A DNA stretch of 64,000 nucleotides from Helicoverpa zea (Eukaryota; Arthropoda; Insecta; Lepidoptera; Noctuidae), in the NCBI RefSeq assembly GCF_022581195.2, contig NC_061482.1, positions 11,594,001 to 11,658,000 on the forward strand, in the 5' to 3' direction. The notes under the pieces are model-generated. The model was not told where the DNA came from. It saw nothing but the letters and a program-made list of their open reading frames with translations, and searched no databases. Made by a program: the position numbers and the translations under genes. This document shows positions 58,401 through 64,000 of this stretch, piece after piece; positions within the stretch are counted from its first letter, which is position 1; every line of letters starts with the position of its first letter.

Positions 58401-60623
58401 GTAAGTAGTACAAGTTATCATACCTAAGCTTCCTTATTAGATAGGTTTACCTCTTACCTACTTATCATATATACCTAAATTAGGTACTATTATTATTTTT
58501 CCATAAATCAAAGTAGGTAAGTACGAGTAAAGCTAATAGGTACGTTTCTGGTTTACCGTTGAACCACACGACTTGGGACTTTGCCTCCGGTGGTGTCGAT
58601 AGGTAGGTAGGATAGAAGTACACCAGTTGCTCTATAAATGATGGCACTATCGTAAATTATTTATTAGGTAGGTACCTAGCTATTATTCGCGGCACGTAAG
58701 TTGAACCAAAATGTAACCATAGAAACGATCGCCATTTTAGATCAACTTGCCGCGTACGCTATGTACCTATTCGTAATTAACGTGAACGAAGCCGCGGGTA
58801 AGTACCTACATAAAAGCTTGTAAATGAACTATTTTGATTATCGGTAGGTAAGATGGTAGGTATTATCACAAAATGTTTTGAGGTTTACGATAATTTTTAT
58901 CGTAAAATCCATAAACACAGCTCAGAGATCAGTCACGGACACGATATTGTGCCTCAAGTTGAGGCCCTCAACTCTGGACTCACTTACGGCTTGCGCGTCC
59001 AACAGTTCCCGCTCGAACGGTCAATAGTGTGTGTAAACTGTGAGTAGGTATAAAAAGTGTAGTCTCATATTTTGTGGCTGTAGGTCTGTACTGTTCAAAC
59101 TTTGAGTGCGAGAGCGCCGATTGCGCCAAAACATCGTGTGATGTCCGTGTCTCTGTGAGCGTTGCTCGAGCACGCTGTAGGTACCTAGGTATATTTATAT
59201 TGTGGTCATCGCGCGTGGGCTCCGTGAGTAGGTACGCGACTAGGGTTGCCAACCATACTTTTTTATTATATACTTTATATTTTTATTATATATTTTTATT
59301 ATATACTTTATTACGTACTTTATTTTTGGTAAACATACTTTCTAGGTACTTTTGTGACAAATATTTTATAATTAATATATTATATTTAATATTTTTTTTG
59401 ACGTTCGAAAAGTGCTGTTTTGCAGCCAAGTTTGAATAAATGAGTTTTGATTTTGAATAAAATACATTTATACAAATACTGTATTTTCAAATCTTTACTT
59501 CCACCTAAAATGAAACAATAATAATTGAACAATTACAATTTGAAAAAACACGAATACGTTCTTTTTCAAATTGAATCAAGTTTGTTGCTGGCATATGCAA
59601 TTTTTATTAAAAAAAAATATGATACCGTGTAATTATAACTTGGTATAATTATAATGTTATTTTTGTGGAACAGATTCAAAAACTTGGCGAATGGGGCAAA
59701 AAGGGCGTCTAAAACTAAGCGCCCGCAGGAAGAAGCTTAAAAGATCAGCGAGAGGATATTTCATGAATAAAGAAAATATTCCTCCAGTGCATGATACGTT
59801 CCAACAGTAAGTACGATTTATTTACACCGTTGCCATTTCCTCACATTCACGTAGATGAGGTAAGAGAGACTATGATAGAGCGTTTGAATGTCTTAGCAGT
59901 CTCAAAGTAGGATACAATAATGCCAAAACACAAGCGTGTCTATTCATCGCTAAAAGGAGCCCGTTCACCTTCACTCCTGCTTTTCGGAAGTATCATCACC
60001 TTTAGATGCTGAATATATTCAAAACCACGAGGGTAGCAATTGGTAGCAACTAATGGTAGCTGGTAGCAATTAGGTAGCAACTCTCTATATGTATTTCGAG
60101 AGGATCTGAGAGTTGTGACAGGGATCCTGACGCAGACGTTCATTTCGACTAAAGTAGCTGCTAGAAAATTGTGCGTTCTTGCAAAGGCTCAGTGGTAATT
60201 CACACCGGGACATGATGTTTATACAAAGCACAACCCCGATCATGAGTGGCGGGATTGCAGTCAATAACTAGTTTATACTAAATAAATGTATGTGTTAAAA
60301 AAAATGAAGAGGTTTTATAACTATGGTAGTGTAAGGTGACTGACTAGTGGACTTAGTACTAGTGTGCTTACGGAGACGCGATGCGTTACACGGCGTTTTG
60401 GGGGTTCGTTCAGCAGCGGGCCGCGTTATCGCACATAAGGTAATGTACGACAACCTGGGTGACAACGCGCCGCGCAACGCGTCACATCTCCGTAAATAAG
60501 CACTTATAGTGGGTCTCGCTTATATAAATCCCCATTTTTTGTTTCAGATCACTTCAAGAAGCAATTTCGCCGCCTTTGTCGCATTTGCCGCAAACACCGC
60601 GGTCGGCGTTTTTGAGAATGTAA
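58397..60623 (+). CDS. Small three-exon gene: 70-residue basic KENxxP protein, family not recognised
   Basis: Coding parts 58397-58400, 59674-59806 and 60548-60623 join by GTAAGT/CAG and GTAAGT/CAG junctions. Exon 1 contributes only ATGG, so the next exon completes codon 2. The frame stays open to a TAA at 60621, and AATAAA follows at about 60657, a normal mRNA end. The protein begins MDSKTWRMGQKGRLKLSARR, with a basic cluster (RRKKLKRS, residues 19-26) like a nuclear signal. NKENIPP at 33-39 fits the APC/C degron KENxxP. The C-terminal third is Pro/Ser-rich (SPPLSHLPQTPRS). An E-box CACGTG sits in the presumed leader at 58365-58370. I do not know the family; cell-cycle function is inference from the KEN motif only. 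Confidence 0.68.
59674..59806 (+). CDS. KEN-box small gene, exon 2
   Basis: 133 bases, preceded by GGAACAG and followed by GTAAGTACG. In the frame set by ATGG it reads 44 codons without a stop and holds the basic cluster and the KENIPP motif. Confidence 0.68.
60548..60623 (+). CDS. KEN-box small gene, exon 3 with stop codon
   Basis: Preceded by TTTGTTTCAG. It completes a Gln codon, then 24 codons ending AFLRM and TAA. The stop is followed 34 bases later by AATAAA. Confidence 0.65.
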
Positions 60624-60649
60624 ACAAACAGAAGAAAGCAACCTTATTT

Positions 60650-60668
60650 CTAAAGGAATAAAGTATTA
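60650..60668 (+). terminator. Poly(A) signal of the small gene
   Basis: An AATAAA hexamer lies at about 60657-60662, within 40 bases of the stop codon and followed by T-rich sequence. This is the expected 3' end arrangement for a compact insect mRNA. Confidence 0.5.
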
Positions 60669-60951
60669 TTTTTATATGTTTCTGTTCCGTTCTTTGGTAA
60701 AAGCCGCTTTGCCTATTTTATTGTTTTATCTTTCATATTCGTTACAAAAATTGTGATCGAGTTACACGTCTCTACTGCTCTCTTCGTTCTTCGTATGTAT
60801 AATGTCAACTAAAAAAAATGAGAAACGCTATTCGACACGAAAATAACTGTGTTATGCTTAAAAAAATCAAAATGTTCAATAAAATCAATAAAATTGATTT
60901 CTAAATACATGTAATACATATTATAGATAAATAACACCCAGACAACATTTG

Positions 60952-61022
60952 TCCTGGGTGGGAATCGAACCCACGACCTACAGCATAGCAGTCAAGATCA
61001 CTAAGTACTAGACCAACAGGCC
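60952..61022 (-). repeat. tRNA-like SINE head or decayed tRNA
   Basis: On the minus strand it shows TGTTGGTCTAGTACTTAGTG (A box) and GGTTCGATTCCCACCC (B box plus arm), with about 70 bases overall. The acceptor stem does not pair convincingly, so I treat it as SINE-derived rather than a working tRNA. Confidence 0.5.
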
Positions 61023-61149
61023 AGTCAAACTGATTTTACATTGTGTTATCATAAAAAATGTTATTAGGTACCTACGCCTTGGGATAATTACTGAAATCCA
61101 TGCGAGCATCACTAGTCGGTACCTCATAAAATAAGCAACTTCTATGAAA

Positions 61150-61347
61150 TCTATACTATTATTATAAAGAGGAAAACTTTGTTTGTTTGGTTGTAATGGA
61201 TAAACTCAAAAACTACTGGAACGATTTTAAATATTCTTTCACCATTAGAAAGCTATATTATCTGCGAGTAACATAGGCTATATTTTATCCCGGTGCGGGC
61301 AGTAGCTCCCACGGGACGCGGGTGAAACTGCGGGAAAACGGCTAGTA
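61150..61347 (+). repeat. Common moth repeat type 2 (ATAGGCTATATTTTATCC)
   Basis: Contains ATAGGCTATATTTTATCCC, then CACGGGACGCGGGTGAAACTG and CGGGAAAACGGCTAGTA. Related copies: 3797-3905 and 36790-36960 (plus), 15280-15440 (plus, weak), 22045-22205, 25455-25600 and 63464-63680 (minus). Confidence 0.6.
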
Positions 61348-62745
61348 TAAAATGATAACAGTATCTATTATTTTAGTACGAGTTAGTAAGCGCTTGCTGA
61401 CTTTTCGGTAGCGAGCAGTACACAGCAGCATGTACGTATGTGTGTCTAATGTCGTTTTGATTCGTAACGGTGTTTGTATGCGTGTTTGTTTGCACGAAAC
61501 GCATTGTGCAAATAGACTAGCGTCTAACTGCTCATCACTGGGGCTATCTCTGTCGCACACGATGTCAGATGAGACAGCGCGCTTTTTGGCCACGCCCCTG
61601 AGTGAGTTCGAGCCCGCGACTAGTTTAACCTTAAGCCCTCTTATTATAAAACGCGGTATCAAATAAGTATCGGCTTTTGTACTACCTTTAATCCAGCTTT
61701 AAGTACGACCTTGAAAAAACGTTATTACAAAACGCAGTTTATCGCAAGTCCTATTACTATCTGTAGTACAAAAGATAAACCATCGAGCCCCCTAGTTTAA
61801 CTGCAGTACTTAGTCGACAAACGTCAAATTCCGACATTATTTACTTTCGAGGTTATTTGTTTTGTGATGAAAAAAACGAAAGTGGATATAAATATGTGTG
61901 ATTTGGAATACTTGGATGTGTTAGAATACTATTGAGAGTGTCCGGGGACCCAACAGAGTGCGTCATCGAGAAAATCTCTTCAAATTACCTGACGACAATT
62001 TTCGATATAAATATCGATGTACGTTTTTCGAAATAATACGAAGAAGATTTGGAACAAGATTGTGTGATTGTGTTTCCGACATGTATCAGTGCGTTTGACT
62101 GTATAAATAGACATCGGAATAAAAGATAGCTTTCTACTTTTATGTTGTTTCCTTTTGTTTGGTAATTTAATGCACACGATATACTGTGTACTTATAAGTT
62201 ATTGTGCATTTAATTTTGAAGAGGTTCTAATTAGATGCACAATGTCTTATTTAATCATCTAAATCGGGATGAAAATAATCCAAGTTATTCCTAACCTAAA
62301 AACAAAACATAACTCGGATACGCGCGCTGACGTTCCGTTATACGCGCAAACTCGATAGTTGTTCAAAAGAGAATAATTGGATCGTGTATATCGTTAAAAG
62401 ATACTAGAAATATAAAATTACCTTTAAATAATAAAACGTAATATTTTCAATCGCATAGATATTTGTTTTATTATCATAGTTATTTATTTTTCATCAAAAT
62501 GCACTTAATAAAATAATGTAAAAAGGAACTGCGCATAGAATTCGGAACGATTGAACGAATGATTTAAATATTTGTTGCTTATAATCTGTGGATATTATTT
62601 GAACCACAGACAAATCGAAGTACGAAACAGTCTTCTCTTAGTCTACGTTTTGTAATAAGGATGTAAAGACTATCGTTAGTACCGTAACAAACCAAGACGT
62701 CTTCAGTCTGGTTTAAACCACTACTTGCGGCAGTTTTTATAATAA

Positions 62746-63086
62746 GAGGGTTTGTGTCTACACACCAAAACCGCTGACGCCGGCGGCCCAACCCGCCGGC
62801 CGTATTTTGTACAATCATGCCGCCGGCTTGCGCCCACGCGGGCAAGCCGGCGGGGCAGCATGCCGATGCCGACGGCATCCCTCTCCACTTACTCAGTCAG
62901 TTGCCCGCCGGCTTTCATAGAGTATTTGACAATTACTAGAACACCACATGCCACGGCAGTCGTGCCGCCGGCATTGCCGCCGGCAAAGTCGTTCGGCTTG
63001 GACATTCTGAAGCCGCCGGGATATCCCGCCGGCACTAAGCCGCCGGGCTGTGCCGCCGGGTCAGCGGCTTTGGTGTGTAGACCCCT
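62746..63086. mobile_element. GC-rich MITE with GTCTACACACCAAA ends
   Basis: GTCTACACACCAAAACCGCTGAC at the left and its inverted match (GTCAGCGGCTTTGGTGTGTAGAC) at the right bound 340 bp packed with GCCGGC and GCCGCCGGG words. Apparent proteins at 62579-63162 on both strands are shadows of this GC-rich block. Confidence 0.78.
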
Positions 63087-63463
63087 TTATGTAATTTTGT
63101 CGAAAAGTGGGATTGACAGAGTTTGCTCCGCATTTTATAAAATATCCAATACTTGTAGTTGAAAATCTGGTCTAAAGTCGGCCGCTTAATAACATTGAAG
63201 AAACTATTTGCAAAAAGATAAGTGACTGTCCAAAACATATGTAGAACTTCATTAAATTGGAATAAGATTTTTGAATTAAGTTCAATAACCAATTGTTCTC
63301 AATTTATAACCCTCAATGGACAGTGATTTATGCAATTTAAAAACATTGAACCGATAATAGCATTGATTGATTTACGTCGTTTTACGATTAACAAGTGCTT
63401 GCAATAGTCGTTTAAGTGCTTACAATTTTATTATGTTTGAAGTATACCTACTTAAAGCACTAC

Positions 63464-63680
63464 TTATAAACTAGCTGTTTTCCGCGATTTTACCCGCATC
63501 CCGTGGGTAATATTGCCTGTGGGTACCCAGATAGCATGTAGCGTATGTACGTTAGAAATTGTCTAGTTTCCCAACAGTGAATTTTACAAATCGGTCCAGT
63601 AGTTTCGGAGCCTACTGATTAAAAACAAACAAACAAAAAAATGTTTGTTTGTTTTGTTTGTTTGTATTGTATATTAGTAT
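63464..63680 (-). repeat. Common moth repeat type 2, reverse copy with GTTT-repeat tail
   Basis: AACTAGCTGTTTTCCGCGAT, ATCCCGTGGGTAA and CAAATCGGTCCAGTAGTTTC, then a (GTTT)n tail. Confidence 0.6.
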
Positions 63681-63714
63681 AGAAAATGTTGTTATAAGAT
63701 ACAGCCTAGGGCAT

Positions 63715-63830
63715 GCAATACCGGTTTACCGGTTTCGGTTTTACCGGTAAAACCGCCCATTTTCGCGATTTTTAATTTACCGGTAAAAATAATATGTAAC
63801 CGGTAATTTACCGGTTTTTACGTTTTTGTG
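63715..63830. repeat. ACCGGT-rich repeat, probable hAT-type end
   Basis: Seven or more ACCGGT or CCGGTAAA words in 110 bp, beginning after CCTAGGGCATGCAATACCGG. It looks like the left end of a transposon that continues past the window, but its right end is not visible here. Confidence 0.5.
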
Positions 63831-64000
63831 ATAATATATAGCAATTGTTCATTTAACGTCAAATCTTCATTATGTAGCCTGACATAATGTAGTATTGCAT
63901 ACATTACATATTGTAAGAGTGTTAAAGCTGCTGTTTTTAGGAAAGTAAACTTATGTGGCTCCTTAACTATCTCTAGGTTAGATACAAATCTTCATTCTCA

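Larger units (their letters stand above)
60669..64000. other. Distal region to window end
   Basis: Holds a tRNA-like SINE head (60952-61022), a common moth repeat (61150-61347), a GC-rich MITE (62746-63086), another moth repeat in reverse (63464-63680) and an ACCGGT-rich repeat edge (63715-63830). I see no coding exon of peroxidasin here. Confidence 0.5.

Noticed and set aside
62579..63162. Pro/Ala-rich proteins on both strands
   Set aside because: Produced by the GCCGGC-rich MITE; both strands are open together and the frame crosses the element ends.
1..64000. CRISPR arrays, operons, bacterial or phage genes
   Set aside because: No regular spaced repeats of that type and no bacterial gene structure. 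All supported genes are intron-bearing animal genes.

Overview
The window is nuclear DNA of an insect, most probably a moth (Lepidoptera, perhaps a noctuoid). This rests on small GT-AG exons scattered in long AT-rich introns, TAGGTA-rich tracts, and dispersed repeats of types I associate with moth genomes. There are no operons, bacterial genes or CRISPR arrays.

Three genes can be supported. (1) Positions 107-27870, minus strand: an apparently near-complete SCAP gene (SREBP cleavage-activating protein) in about 22 exons, roughly 1370 codons. It has an N-terminal membrane segment, a large luminal loop, a sterol-sensing domain in one 1.17-kb exon, a last membrane helix, and a C-terminal WD40 propeller spread over small exons. 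(2) From 34196, plus strand: the first two coding exons of a peroxidasin-type gene (signal peptide, LRR N-cap, then three leucine-rich repeats), separated by a 16.8-kb intron. The rest of this gene must lie beyond 64000. (3) Positions 58397-60623, plus strand: a small three-exon gene for a 70-residue basic protein with a KENxxP motif, apparently lying inside the second peroxidasin intron. I do not recognise its family.

SCAP and peroxidasin are divergent, with about 6.3 kb between their start codons. That gap holds a hAT transposon remnant and a MITE. Nothing suggests the three genes act in one pathway: SCAP works in lipid homeostasis in the ER and Golgi, peroxidasin in the extracellular matrix, and the small protein looks nuclear and cell-cycle related by motif only.

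Much of the rest is transposon debris. There are two hAT elements with perfect 8-bp target duplications and transposase remnants, a third short hAT-like MITE, a Tc1/IS630-like element, several Harbinger-like MITE families with TWA or CWG target sites, tRNA-derived SINEs, LINE tails, a recurrent moth repeat present about seven times, a near-perfect foldback element, and a 12-bp minisatellite. Several are nested, which gives a readable insertion order. The peroxidasin introns (34.4-51.2 kb and 51.4-64 kb) are mostly low-complexity AT-rich sequence without further recognisable exons. Coordinates were read by eye; exon ends may be off by a base or so, especially near 22467-22500.
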